Below, piece by piece: positions 24,587 to 33,060 of a stretch of 64,000 nt of DNA; within the stretch, counting starts at the first letter, position 1, and every line of letters starts with the position of its first letter. Origin of the DNA: G963692885 sp964658655. Lineage in GTDB: Bacteria; Acidobacteriota; Terriglobia; Terriglobales; Acidobacteriaceae. A model generated the notes under the pieces. That model did not search any database. It was not told the DNA's origin and worked only from the letters and a program-made list of their open reading frames with translations. The position numbers and the translations under genes were made by a program. The stretch is taken from contig CAZZZL010000012.1 in the NCBI GenBank assembly GCA_964658655.1, positions 1 through 64,000 on the forward strand, given 5' to 3'.

Positions 24587-25483
24587 TCAACTGAGTATAT
24601 TGTTCTTCGCCGCGGCCAGCGCTTTCTGCAGTGCGCGCTTGTTTACCACCGGCAAGGCATCCATCGCGTACCCGGCCAGCGCTGTATACAGAGCCTGCTG
24701 AAAGGGATGCGCCTGCAATGCTTCGAGATGCAGGGAAATGGTCTGGGCATCTCCTCGAGCGAAGGGTCCGCTGAAACTCTGGGCGCCTCCCCGACGAAAA
24801 AAATTGCGGATGGTCGTAGTCATGATCGGCTCGAGCAATGCGTCAGCCTGATCACCCGGCAACCCGGCCTGCATGGCGGTCTGCCGTGCCGCAACGGCAA
24901 GGCTTACCAGCAGCGGCGAGGCCATCACTGCGGCCGCATGGTAAAGCGCCTTTCCTTCTGCGGGGAGCCGGAACGGCATGCCGCCGAGTTGCGTGACCAG
25001 CTTCTCCAATTTGTGCGCGACTGCGTTGCCCGCTTCAACAGCAAACGGAACGCCGGTGAGTGCGACAGGCCGGCGGGTCGGGAAAGTCATCATGGGATGC
25101 ACCGACGCAATCTTCGCGCCTGCCCTCGCTGCTTCTGCGAGGATTGCGCTCGAATACACGCCGCTTGAGTGGACGACGATCTGCCCTTTCAGCGATGGAC
25201 GCTTCACGAGAATCGCTGTTGTGACGCTTTCGATCCCGCTGTCCGGCACGCAGAGCCAGAGCACCTCGGCATCCAGGCGGGCCTGCGCGAAAGCGACAGG
25301 TGCCACGGCCGCGCCGCGACGCGATCTGGCTTGAAGTCTGCCGACCGTCTCGACTGGCGGGTGGCCGCTGGCGGTCAGCGCGGCGTGCAGTGAGGTTCCC
25401 CATCGGCCCATGCCGATGACAGCGATTCCACCGCTGAAGAGTCGTGACGATCGGTGTCCGACAGCTTTTGGAAAGACTGGCAT
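24587..25483 (-). CDS. Rossmann-fold DUF2520 protein
   Basis: A 298-residue protein with an N-terminal NAD(P)-binding fold (IAVIGMGRWGTSLHAAL) and a C-terminal all-helical DUF2520 domain (about residues 150-290). IVVHSSGVYSSAIL and ASVHPMMTFPTRRP are the conserved segments of this oxidoreductase-like family, related to pyrroline-5-carboxylate and ketopantoate reductases; its reaction is not established. The ATG at 25483 follows a TACCAT box by eight bases. It is divergent from the Nudix gene by only 39 bases, so the promoters overlap. It lies 69 bases upstream of bshC on the same strand and may be co-transcribed with it. Confidence 0.75.
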   Translation of the reverse strand: MPVFPKAVGHRSSRLFSGGIAVIGMGRWGTSLHAALTASGHPPVETVGRLQARSRRGAAVAPVAFAQARLDAEVLWLCVPDSGIESVTTAILVKRPSLKGQIVVHSSGVYSSAILAEAARAGAKIASVHPMMTFPTRRPVALTGVPFAVEAGNAVAHKLEKLVTQLGGMPFRLPAEGKALYHAAAVMASPLLVSLAVAARQTAMQAGLPGDQADALLEPIMTTTIRNFFRRGGAQSFSGPFARGDAQTISLHLEALQAHPFQQALYTALAGYAMDALPVVNKRALQKALAAAKNNILS

Positions 25484-25491
25484 CTGAGAGA

Positions 25492-25497
25492 ATGGTA
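25492..25497 (-). promoter_or_regulatory. -10 box for the DUF2520 gene
   Basis: TACCAT on the minus strand lies eight bases before the ATG at 25483, giving a nearly leaderless transcript. It sits inside the 39-base divergent space shared with the Nudix gene. Confidence 0.35.
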
Positions 25498-25522
25498 TTC
25501 GCCGCCACTCTAAAAGTGAGAA

Positions 25523-26260
25523 ATGAGTTACATGCCACAAGCTCCTAAGAACAGTCCTAAAGACGCTAAAAAGAGTCCCAATTCGACCCAAAACACCGCC
25601 AAAAGTGTCGAGAAAGTGTCGAAATCGACCTCAAAAGTGCTGATTCCTGCAGGCACGAAGGACAGCAGCAAAAAGCTCGCTGTGGCAAAAGAACTGCCCG
25701 ATCGGTCGGCGGAAAAGGCCACTGTTCTTTCTTCAAAACTGAGCTACCAGGGTCCGCTGTTCAAGGTCTTCACGGAGCAGGTGCGTGAGCCGTCCGGAAC
25801 CGAGTCGCGCCGCGATGTGATCCGGCATAACGGGTCGATCGTCATCCTCGCGGTCGATGCTTCGAAGGACAAGAAGGACCCGCGCATCATCATGGAGCAG
25901 CAGTATCGCCACGCGGCCGGCCAGTACCTGGTAGAACTGCCGGCGGGCAAGCTGGAGCCTGGCGAAGATCCGCTCGAAGGCGCCAAGCGCGAGTTGAAGG
26001 AAGAGACCGGCTACGAAGCCAGGAAGTGGACGAAGCTGGTCCGCTACTTCGCCAGTCCGGGCTTTCTGGGCGAATGGATGCAGGTATTTCTGGCCGAAGG
26101 GCTGACTGTAGGCGATGCCACGCCGGAAGAAGATGAGAGCATCGACGTCGCGGCCATTCCGCTGTCGAAGATTCTCAAGATGATTGCCAAAGGCAAAGTG
26201 CTCGACGGCAAGACGCTGGTCTCTGTGATGACGTACGACCGTCTGCGCAAGGGCAAGTAG
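25523..26260 (+). CDS. Nudix hydrolase (ADP-ribose pyrophosphatase type) with basic N-terminal tail
   Basis: A 245-residue protein. The Nudix box GKLEPGEDPLEGAKRELKEETGY fits Gx5Ex7REUxEExGU exactly and binds the metal. The upstream strand with RHNGSIVILAVD and EQQYRHAAGQYLVELPAG is typical of ADP-ribose pyrophosphatases. Residues 1-70 are a low-complexity Lys/Ser/Thr-rich tail (KNSPKDAKKSPNSTQ and onward) with no predicted fold. It is unusual for this enzyme and may bind nucleic acid or be a disordered linker. The only start is the ATG at 25523. It is divergent from the DUF2520 gene. Confidence 0.85.
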   Translation: MSYMPQAPKNSPKDAKKSPNSTQNTAKSVEKVSKSTSKVLIPAGTKDSSKKLAVAKELPDRSAEKATVLSSKLSYQGPLFKVFTEQVREPSGTESRRDVIRHNGSIVILAVDASKDKKDPRIIMEQQYRHAAGQYLVELPAGKLEPGEDPLEGAKRELKEETGYEARKWTKLVRYFASPGFLGEWMQVFLAEGLTVGDATPEEDESIDVAAIPLSKILKMIAKGKVLDGKTLVSVMTYDRLRKGK

Positions 26261-26270
26261 GCAGCCGCAC

Positions 26271-26299
26271 CCGGCTTGCCCTGCGCAGGCCGAGGCCGG
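26271..26299. terminator. GC-rich stem between convergent genes
   Basis: CCGGC (26271-26275) pairs with GCCGG (26295-26299), with an inner GCC/GGC pairing. It lies exactly between the convergent Nudix and secreted-protein genes. No T-tract is present. Confidence 0.3.
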
Positions 26300-26854
26300 C
26301 TAGAGAGTGGCGCTGATCGGAACGGCCGTTGTTACCCCGGTGGCGGGAACCTTGATCGGCGCCAGTTCGCTGGAGTGAGTGCGACTGGTAAACGCCAGTG
26401 CGGCGTTTGTCGTCGTCGGCACAATCTCGAGATCGTAGCTGAGGCTTACCGAATCCGTGGCACCGTCAGACAGCGACCATGAGTACGGGATGGATACAGT
26501 GCAGGTTGCGCTTGATCCCGTAACCTTGGCAACAGCCGACGCGGATTCAATGTAGTAGCCGGTACCACTCAGGTCATCGACCGAGGCGCCGGCGGTACAG
26601 GCAAGTTCATGACCGGAGGCGACCGGGGTTACCAGCTTGACGGTGATATCGAAACTGAATGTTCCGGTATAGATTTTCGGGGCAGATGCTTCCGGGTCGA
26701 CCTCCGGTTGAACCTTGACCTGAAAGGTATGAGTCTTCGGATTATAAAAACCCGGGATCTGGTCGGCGCTGGTGGATTTCTGAGCCAATGCCGCACCGGT
26801 CAGAAGGAAGGCGACGCCGGCGAGCGCGGCAACGCGAGAGGTTTGGTTCTTCAT
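26300..26854 (-). CDS. small secreted protein, unknown function
   Basis: A 184-residue protein with a clear signal peptide (MKNQTSRVAALAGVAFLLTG, then AALAQK, cleaved near AQ). The mature part is rich in Ser, Thr, Val and Ala and looks all-beta. It has a pair of cysteines (about residues 85 and 117) that could form a disulfide in the periplasm. FSFDITVKLVTPVA and SYDLEIVPTTTNAAL suggest an immunoglobulin-like or jelly-roll fold. No family is recognised. It stands alone, upstream of nothing on its strand, with a spaced ribosome site of weak match. Confidence 0.65.
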   Translation of the reverse strand: MKNQTSRVAALAGVAFLLTGAALAQKSTSADQIPGFYNPKTHTFQVKVQPEVDPEASAPKIYTGTFSFDITVKLVTPVASGHELACTAGASVDDLSGTGYYIESASAVAKVTGSSATCTVSIPYSWSLSDGATDSVSLSYDLEIVPTTTNAALAFTSRTHSSELAPIKVPATGVTTAVPISATL

Positions 26855-27051
26855 GGGGATTTCTCCATTCTTTTCTCGGGGGAGGATTGGCCCGTCGCCA
26901 GCTTAATCGGCTGCAGGGTGATGACGGCAGATCTTTTTGCAGGTTTGCCTCAAAATTCACGAACCGGCACGAGGAGGTACTGGCGGCTGGTTAAAGGAAA
27001 TTCAAACCGATTGAAAACCACTTTTCCTGCTGCTTCGTTGTTTTCTATTAG

Positions 27052-27100
27052 GGAGGAGTTCACTGCCGTGTCCTGGTACACGCCCAGGCCACGTTCCTCC
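27052..27100 (+). promoter_or_regulatory. hairpin in the cold-shock gene leader
   Basis: GGAGGA (27052-27057) pairs with TCCTCC (27095-27100). Inside it CGTG pairs with CACG (27067-27070 with 27090-27093) and CCTGG with CCAGG (27072-27076 with 27084-27088), around a seven-base loop. The structure ends 18 bases before the cspA-like GTG. It is a candidate temperature-responsive leader of the kind known for csp mRNAs. Confidence 0.5.
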
Positions 27101-27118
27101 TGAGAAAGGTACGTCCAA

Positions 27119-27337
27119 GTGGCTCAATACACGGGAAAAGTGAAATGGTTCAACAACGCCAAGGGGTATGGCTTTATCGGTAGAGAAGATGGGCCTGATG
27201 TGTTTGTGCACTACAGCTCGATCCAGCTGGATGGATACAAGAGCCTGAAAGAGGGCGACGATGTGGAGTTTGATATCGTCCAAGGCCAGAAGGGCCCCCA
27301 GGCTGAAGGTGTTCTGAGGACACAGGAAGCGGCGTAA
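27119..27337 (+). CDS. cold shock protein, CspA family
   Basis: A 72-residue single cold-shock domain. RNA-binding motif RNP1 is KGYGFIGRED and RNP2 is VFVHYSSI, after the opening KVKWFNNAKG. It is expected to bind single-stranded RNA and DNA and act as an RNA chaperone. The start is a GTG with AAGG nearby. A strong hairpin (27052-27100) lies just upstream. The C-terminus (GPQAEGVLRTQEAA) is slightly longer than that of E. coli CspA. It is probably a single-gene transcript, ending in the small stem at 27354-27372. Confidence 0.95.
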   Translation: MAQYTGKVKWFNNAKGYGFIGREDGPDVFVHYSSIQLDGYKSLKEGDDVEFDIVQGQKGPQAEGVLRTQEAA

Positions 27338-27353
27338 GACCGGACGGGCAATG

Positions 27354-27372
27354 GGCTGCAGATACGGCAGCC
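27354..27372 (+). terminator. stem after the cold shock gene
   Basis: GGCTGC and GCAGCC form a perfect six-pair stem over a seven-base loop, 17 bases past the csp stop. No T-run follows, so terminator use is tentative. Confidence 0.35.
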
Positions 27373-27534
27373 AGCGCCCTTCACCAAAGTAAAGGTTGAA
27401 AAACTATCCTGATAGACGCGGCGCGCGCCATACCCTGGCGACGTGCCGCTCTTCGTTGACGCCCGAATATGTGGATGGGTGATGGCTGGCAGGTCCTTGT
27501 GCGAAACTTGCAGTTGAGTGACGCGTGAGGGATT

Positions 27535-29277
27535 GTGGAAAACCGTTCGATCGCCCAACTATTAGGCGAAACTGCAGACCTGCTGGAGATCAGTAATGGC
27601 GACTCGTTCCGCATCCGGTCCTACCGTCGGGCTGCCGAGGCTGTAGAACAATCGACGCAGCAACTGGCCTCGCTGCTGGATGATCCGAAAAAATTGCTAG
27701 CGATTCCCGGCATCGGTAAAGGCATGGCTGCCAACATCCAGGAGATGGTGGAGCACGGCAGTATGAAGCTGCGCGATGAACTGCTGGCGCGCTACAAGCC
27801 GACCATGCTCGAGATGCTGAAGCTGCCGGGCATGGGACCGAAGAGCGTTGCGCTGATGTGGGAAGCGCTCGGTGTCGCCAGCATCGACGAGCTGGATGCG
27901 GCAATCGATGCAGGGAAACTGGCGACGCTGCCGCGCTATGGGGAGAAGCAGATCCAGAAGCTGAAAAAAGGGATCGAGGACTATCGCAAAAACAGCGGAC
28001 GCTTTCACCTGGACGACGCCGACGTGGCTGCCGAACGCATCACGCTTTACCTGAAGGATTTTCCCGGAATCGATACGGTGACGCCTGCCGGATCGCTGCG
28101 GCGCGGCCGTGACACGGTCGGCGACCTGGATATCCTGGTCACCGGCCCTGCATGTGAGGAAGATGTTGTCGCCGATGCTGTTACCTATACGGCAGAGTAT
28201 CCGGCCATCGCCAACCTGATAGCCAAGGGCCAGAACAAGGTGAGTTTTAATTTGCGCACCGGACTGCAGGTGGATGTTCGCCTGCTGCCCAAGAAATCCT
28301 ACGGCGCCGCGTTGCAGTATTTTACGGGATCGAAAATGCATAACGTAAGCATCCGCCAGCGTGCCATCAAGCGCGGGTACACGCTCAGCGAGTATGCGCT
28401 GGCGCGGATTGATGACGGCTCGATGGTGGCTGCTGCGACGGAGGAGGAAATTTACCGGGCACTCGACCTTGCATGGATCCCGGCAGAGTTGCGTGAGAAT
28501 AGCGGAGAGATTGAGGCAGCCGCTGCCGGCAATCTGCCTGCGCTGATTGAGTTGAAGGACATTCGCGGCGATGTTCATATGCATACCGACGCGACAGACG
28601 GAAAGAATACGATCCGCGAGATGGCCGAGGCCGCAGCTGCACACGGTTACGAATATATTGCGATTACCGATCACTCGAAAAACCTGGCGATGACGAACGG
28701 CCTTGATGACCAGCGCGCCCTTGAACATGTGCAGCGCATCCGCGCAGTGAATGCGGAGATGGAAGGACGCATCCGGGTTTTCCCGGGCATTGAAGTCGAC
28801 ATACTGGCCGATGGTGAACTGGATTTATCCGATGATGTGCTCGCACAGATGGACGTCGTGATCGGCAGTGTGCATTCGCTTTTCAACCAGCCCAGGGAGC
28901 AGATGACTGATCGCGTTCTGCGAGCGATCGAGAATCCTTACCTGCGCATCCTCGGCCATCCTACGGGACGGATGCTGCTGCGCCGCGAGCCTTTCGCGAT
29001 TGACCTGAACGCGGTCTGCAAGCGTGCTGCTGAACTGGGTGTGGCGATGGAGCACAATGCTGATCCGGCGCGGCTCGATCTTTGCGATCGCGACCTGCGT
29101 TTAGCGAAGGAACTGGGCTGCCGACTGGTGGTGAACACCGATGCCCATCACATTACGAGCTTTGAAAAGATGCGCTATGGCATTCGTCAGCTGCGGCGTG
29201 CCTGGCTGACACCCGAGGATGTATTGAACACGCGGTCGGCGGATGATTTTCTGAAAGCGCTGCGGCCTCGTCCATAA
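27535..29277 (+). CDS. polX: DNA polymerase X family / PHP domain protein PolX
   Basis: A 580-residue repair polymerase of the bacterial PolX type. Residues 1-90 form the helical 8-kDa-like domain with helix-hairpin-helix segments (AIPGIGKGMA and KLPGMGPKS). The polymerase domain has GSLRRGRDTVGDLDILV, whose DxD (197, 199) binds metal, and the third acidic residue in VDVRLLP. The C-terminal PHP domain (from about 345) begins DVHMHTDATDGKNTI and has ITDHSKNL, FPGIEVDIL and TDAHH metal ligands. It acts in gap filling and 3'-end processing. The GTG start has GAGGG just upstream. Its length and domain order are those of the family. Confidence 0.93.
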   Translation: MENRSIAQLLGETADLLEISNGDSFRIRSYRRAAEAVEQSTQQLASLLDDPKKLLAIPGIGKGMAANIQEMVEHGSMKLRDELLARYKPTMLEMLKLPGMGPKSVALMWEALGVASIDELDAAIDAGKLATLPRYGEKQIQKLKKGIEDYRKNSGRFHLDDADVAAERITLYLKDFPGIDTVTPAGSLRRGRDTVGDLDILVTGPACEEDVVADAVTYTAEYPAIANLIAKGQNKVSFNLRTGLQVDVRLLPKKSYGAALQYFTGSKMHNVSIRQRAIKRGYTLSEYALARIDDGSMVAAATEEEIYRALDLAWIPAELRENSGEIEAAAAGNLPALIELKDIRGDVHMHTDATDGKNTIREMAEAAAAHGYEYIAITDHSKNLAMTNGLDDQRALEHVQRIRAVNAEMEGRIRVFPGIEVDILADGELDLSDDVLAQMDVVIGSVHSLFNQPREQMTDRVLRAIENPYLRILGHPTGRMLLRREPFAIDLNAVCKRAAELGVAMEHNADPARLDLCDRDLRLAKELGCRLVVNTDAHHITSFEKMRYGIRQLRRAWLTPEDVLNTRSADDFLKALRPRP

Positions 29278-29457
29278 TTCGATTGCGTGATGGCCCGTGC
29301 TGGCTTAACGTAAGAACTTCGACACTCCTCAACTTTTCGGTACCTGCTCTCCGTCGAGCGCCAGCCACAAGATAATCCCTTCCCTGTTGAAGACCACATT
29401 CATTTGCAGAGGTTCATGCATGATTTCGTGTCGATCTTTCAGGAATACGAGGTAGCA

Positions 29458-31026
29458 ATGGGATTCAGTCGGCGGCAGTTTCTCACGAAGGTTGGTGCAG
29501 CGGGTGGATACTCTGCTGCGTTCACGATGATGCAGTCGCTGGGGCTGATGCCTATTGCCGATTCGGTCGCACAGACGCCGATCAAGGTCGATGGCAAAGG
29601 GACGAAAGTCGTGATTCTGGGCGGTGGGATTGCCGGGCTCGTGTCGGCTTACGAACTGCGTAAGCTCGGCTACGAGTGCGTGGTGCTCGAAGCGCGCGGC
29701 CGCGTGGGTGGCCGCAACTGGACCATACGAAGGGGCACCGAGGTCGAGTTTACAGATGGCACGAAGCAGTCGTGCCAGTTTGATGAAGGCCATTACTTCA
29801 ACGCCGGGCCGGCGCGGCTTCCATCCATCCACAAGAATATGCTGGGCTACTGCCGCGAACTGCACGTACCTCTCGAAGTGGAGGTGAACACCTCGCGCAG
29901 TGCACGCATGCAGGCGAACATGTTGAACGGCGGTAAAGCAGTGGAGCAGCGCGAGGTAGTGAACGATACGCGCGGGCACGTGTCTGAACTGCTGGCGAAA
30001 TGCGTGAGCAAAGGGCAGCTGGATGAAGACATCACTGCGGGTGATCGCGAACAGATGCTGGCGTTTCTGCGCAAGTATGGCGACCTGACACCTGACTACA
30101 AATTCAAAGGCACAGAGCGCTCGGGCTACAAGGTGTTTCCGGGAGCCGGCAATGTAACTTCCGTTGAGCGCGATCCTCTTCCGATGGAGGAACTGCTCAG
30201 CGCAGATCTCTGGGAGGGGATGCTGGCGGAAGACATTATCGACTGGCAGGCAACGATGTTTCAGCCGGTGGGCGGCATGGACCGGATTCCCATGGCATTC
30301 GAAGCGAGTTTGGGCACGATCATTCGTCACAATGCGGATGTGCAGGAGGTTGAACAGGGCGAACAGGGCGTCCGCGTGGCCTACAAAAATACGCGCACGG
30401 GCAAAACGGAAACGGTCAATGCGGACTACTCGATCTGCGCGATGCCGCTGACAGTATTAGCGAAAACGAAGAATAACTTCTCGCCCGAAGTAAAGGCTGC
30501 GATCGCTGCGAGCTCGTATGATTCGGCTTACAAAGTTGCGTGGGAAGCTCCGCGTTTCTGGGAGCAGGATTTCAATGTGTACGGCGGCCTGTCCTATCTG
30601 AAACAGGACGTCGAAATTGTGTGGTATCCGAGCTGGGGAATGTTCTCACCGCGCGGCGTGCTGGTATCCGGCTATGGCGTAGAGAATGGAACGGCTTTTG
30701 GCGCACTGCCGAGCACGCAGGCGAAGCTTGACGCATCCCGGCGGGCAGTCGAACTGCTGCACCCGGGTTGTGGTGAGAAGCTGGGCAACCCTGTGTACGT
30801 CAACTGGGGACATATTCCGTATAACCTGGGCGCGTGGATATCGGGCTTTGGCCGCAAAGAGCAGACCGACTACGAGAAGCTGGTGCAGCCGGATGGCCGC
30901 GTTTATTTTGCGGGAGATCACACGTCGCATTTAGTGGGCTGGCAGGAGGGTGCTGCGCTGTCAGCTATCCGCGCTACGAACATGATCGGCTCACGCGTGA
31001 GCGAGGGGAAAAGCAATGCAGCTTGA
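29458..31026 (+). CDS. Tat-exported flavin amine oxidase
   Basis: A 522-residue flavoprotein. The N-terminus is a twin-arginine signal (FSRRQFLTKVGAAGGYSAAF), so the folded enzyme is exported. The FAD site is VVILGGGIAGLVSAYELRKLG with the ribose-binding Glu of VVLEARGRVGGRN. The C-terminal flavin contact is VYFAGDHTSHLVGWQEGA. This layout is that of the amino-acid and monoamine oxidase family, giving an imine, then aldehyde or keto acid, ammonia and peroxide. The substrate is not evident. The ATG at 29458 has GAGG four bases upstream; an earlier ATG at 29404 would bury the Tat motif. It overlaps the exported RidA gene by 11 bases. Confidence 0.85.
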   Translation: MGFSRRQFLTKVGAAGGYSAAFTMMQSLGLMPIADSVAQTPIKVDGKGTKVVILGGGIAGLVSAYELRKLGYECVVLEARGRVGGRNWTIRRGTEVEFTDGTKQSCQFDEGHYFNAGPARLPSIHKNMLGYCRELHVPLEVEVNTSRSARMQANMLNGGKAVEQREVVNDTRGHVSELLAKCVSKGQLDEDITAGDREQMLAFLRKYGDLTPDYKFKGTERSGYKVFPGAGNVTSVERDPLPMEELLSADLWEGMLAEDIIDWQATMFQPVGGMDRIPMAFEASLGTIIRHNADVQEVEQGEQGVRVAYKNTRTGKTETVNADYSICAMPLTVLAKTKNNFSPEVKAAIAASSYDSAYKVAWEAPRFWEQDFNVYGGLSYLKQDVEIVWYPSWGMFSPRGVLVSGYGVENGTAFGALPSTQAKLDASRRAVELLHPGCGEKLGNPVYVNWGHIPYNLGAWISGFGRKEQTDYEKLVQPDGRVYFAGDHTSHLVGWQEGAALSAIRATNMIGSRVSEGKSNAA

Positions 31027-31492
31027 GAGGTCATTTCGCGTACTAGTAACTATGTCGGTGTTGATTGCAAACGGTCTTTGTATGTCGGCGCAAGTGACGC
31101 GTCTGCCGCTGCCGGACAAGTCGACTTTTCCCATTTCACAGGGTGTATGGGTGGGCGACACACTGTACCTGAGCGGCATGATGGGTCTGGAAAAAGGCAC
31201 GCCACCGGGCGACACGCAGGCACAGACGATAGCCGCAATCAAGACGATCGAAAAAGCGCTGATCGCACAGAACCTGAGGCTCGGCGATGTCGTGATGATG
31301 CATGTGTACCTGGCCGGCGACCCTGCGAAAGAAAACAAGAATGACTTCGCGGGATTCATGTCCGGGTACACGCAGTTTTTCGGCACGCCTGCGCAGCCGA
31401 ACAAGCCGGCACGCAGCGCGATGCAGGTTGCGGCCCTGGTATCGCCGGGTGCGCTGGTCGAAATTGAAGTGATTGCCGCGCGCAAAAAATAG
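31016..31492 (+). CDS. exported RidA/YjgF-family imine deaminase-like protein
   Basis: A 158-residue protein with a signal peptide (residues 1-25, hydrophobic VLVTMSVLIANGL) and a RidA fold. The conserved substrate-binding Arg is present in NKPARSAMQ (Arg133), near VAALVSPGALVEIEVIA, the family signature. Cytoplasmic RidA hydrolyses reactive enamines and imines; an exported version is less common. It starts inside the last codons of the amine oxidase gene (11-base overlap), so the two are translationally coupled. The natural reading is that it processes the imine made by the oxidase in the periplasm. It converges with hutH, four bases away. Confidence 0.8.
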   Translation: MQLERSFRVLVTMSVLIANGLCMSAQVTRLPLPDKSTFPISQGVWVGDTLYLSGMMGLEKGTPPGDTQAQTIAAIKTIEKALIAQNLRLGDVVMMHVYLAGDPAKENKNDFAGFMSGYTQFFGTPAQPNKPARSAMQVAALVSPGALVEIEVIAARKK

Positions 31493-31496
31493 CTGA

Positions 31497-33032
31497 CTAC
31501 GCGAGCCACTCGTCGAATTTCCCGTTGCGGATGAGCGAAGAGACCTGCTCGATATCGCCGCTGAGCACGCGGTCCTGCTGCAGACGCGGGACTATCGAGC
31601 GCACGACCTGCTTCGCTGCTTCGACGATGGTCGAAGCCTTGAGGGGCAGACGATAATCGAGGCCCTGCGCCGCGGTCATCAATTCGATGCCGAGAAGATA
31701 CTCGGCATTGGCGACGACCTGTTTCAACTTGAGCGCAGCAGTCATGCCCATGGAGACGTGGTCTTCCTTTCCACCGGACGTGGGGACGCTGTCGGCACTG
31801 GCCGGGTGCGCGAGGACCTTGGCTTCATTTAAGAGCGCAGCGGCTGTTACGTGTGCAATCATGAAGCCCGAGGACAGGCCGGGAGTGTCGGAAAGGAACG
31901 GCGGCAGGCCTTCGTTGATATCGGGATTGATGAGCCGGTCGATGCGGCGCTCGCTGATGCTCATCAGGTCAGTCAATGCAATGGCGGCGTAATCGAGGGC
32001 GAGGGCGATGGGCGCGCCATGGAAATTTCCGCCGGAAAGAATGTCGCCGCCGTCGTGATCTGTGTGGACGAAGATGAGCGGGTTGTCTGTGGCTGAACCA
32101 GTCTCGATGGCAATGACGTCGGCGACGTGTGCGAGGACACCGCGGACGGCACCGTGCACCTGCGGCATGCAGCGCAGGCAGTAGGCGTCCTGCACACGCG
32201 GATCGTTGTTGCGATGCGATTCGCGAATCTCGCTGTCGGAGAGAAGCTTGACCAGGTGCGCGGCTGAAGCAAGCTGACCGGGATGCGGGCGTGCTTCATG
32301 AATGCGCGCATCGAAGGCAGCCGGTGTGCCGCGCAGAGCTTCAAGCGACATGGCCCCGGCGAGATCTGCGAGAGCTGTAAGGCGGTTGGCTGAGACGAGG
32401 GCGAGAGCACCTACGGCGCACATGGCCTGGGTCCCATTCAAGAGTGCGAGACCTTCTTTCGCCTGCAACCGGAGCGGCTGAATGCCTGCCTGCTGGAGTG
32501 CGGAGGCGGTCGCGAGGCGATGGCCGCGGAAGAAGGCTTCTCCTTCGCCGATGAGGCCGAGAGCGAGATGAGCGAGAGGTGCGAGGTCGCCGCTGGCCCC
32601 GACTGATCCTCGTGCGGGAATGACGGGATGAACGCCGTGATTGAGGAACTGCGCGATGGTCTCGACGAGCAGTGGCCGCACACCGCTGTGACCTTTCGCG
32701 AGGACGTTGGCGCGGAGCAGGAGCATCGCGCGCGTTTCGGCTTCAGAGAGTGGCTCACCGACGCCGGCGCAGTGACTGCGGACGAGGTTGGTCTGCAGAG
32801 CTGCGAGTTGATCGGGAGCGATGCGAATATCGGAGAGCTTGCCGAAGCCGGTGTTGATGCCATATGCGGCGGTGTCGTCTGCCAGTACGGATTCGACGAC
32901 ACTGCGCGAGGCTTCCATGCGTTTACGCGCGGCGGGGTCGAGGGCAACATGCGCGTTGTGCTGCGCGACTGCGGTGATGGCATCGAGCGTGAGTGGGTTT
33001 CCGGAAAGGAGGACGGGGGTGGTGTTTTGCAT
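31497..33032 (-). CDS. hutH: histidine ammonia-lyase
   Basis: A 511-residue lyase converting histidine to urocanate and ammonia. The self-forming MIO cofactor triad Ala-Ser-Gly is at 146-148 in GSVGASGDLAPLAH, and the catalytic tyrosine region is YGINTGFGKL (Tyr57). The later motifs NDPRVQDAYCLRCMPQVHGA, TDNPLIF, GGNFHGAP and the C-terminal SAGKED-like SGGKEDHVSMG are those of HutH rather than phenylalanine or tyrosine lyases. The length is standard. No other hut gene is in the window. It lies downstream of the oxidase operon by 28 bases, but a TAAGAT box nine bases before its ATG suggests a separate promoter. Confidence 0.93.
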   Translation of the reverse strand: MQNTTPVLLSGNPLTLDAITAVAQHNAHVALDPAARKRMEASRSVVESVLADDTAAYGINTGFGKLSDIRIAPDQLAALQTNLVRSHCAGVGEPLSEAETRAMLLLRANVLAKGHSGVRPLLVETIAQFLNHGVHPVIPARGSVGASGDLAPLAHLALGLIGEGEAFFRGHRLATASALQQAGIQPLRLQAKEGLALLNGTQAMCAVGALALVSANRLTALADLAGAMSLEALRGTPAAFDARIHEARPHPGQLASAAHLVKLLSDSEIRESHRNNDPRVQDAYCLRCMPQVHGAVRGVLAHVADVIAIETGSATDNPLIFVHTDHDGGDILSGGNFHGAPIALALDYAAIALTDLMSISERRIDRLINPDINEGLPPFLSDTPGLSSGFMIAHVTAAALLNEAKVLAHPASADSVPTSGGKEDHVSMGMTAALKLKQVVANAEYLLGIELMTAAQGLDYRLPLKASTIVEAAKQVVRSIVPRLQQDRVLSGDIEQVSSLIRNGKFDEWLA

Positions 33033-33041
33033 ACGAACTGT

Positions 33042-33047
33042 ATCTTA
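33042..33047 (-). promoter_or_regulatory. -10 box for hutH
   Basis: TAAGAT on the minus strand ends nine bases before the hutH ATG, in the gap after the respiratory operon. A transcript from it would have only two or three leader bases. No clear -35 is seen. Confidence 0.35.
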
Positions 33048-33060
33048 CTTCGGCGCTGTA

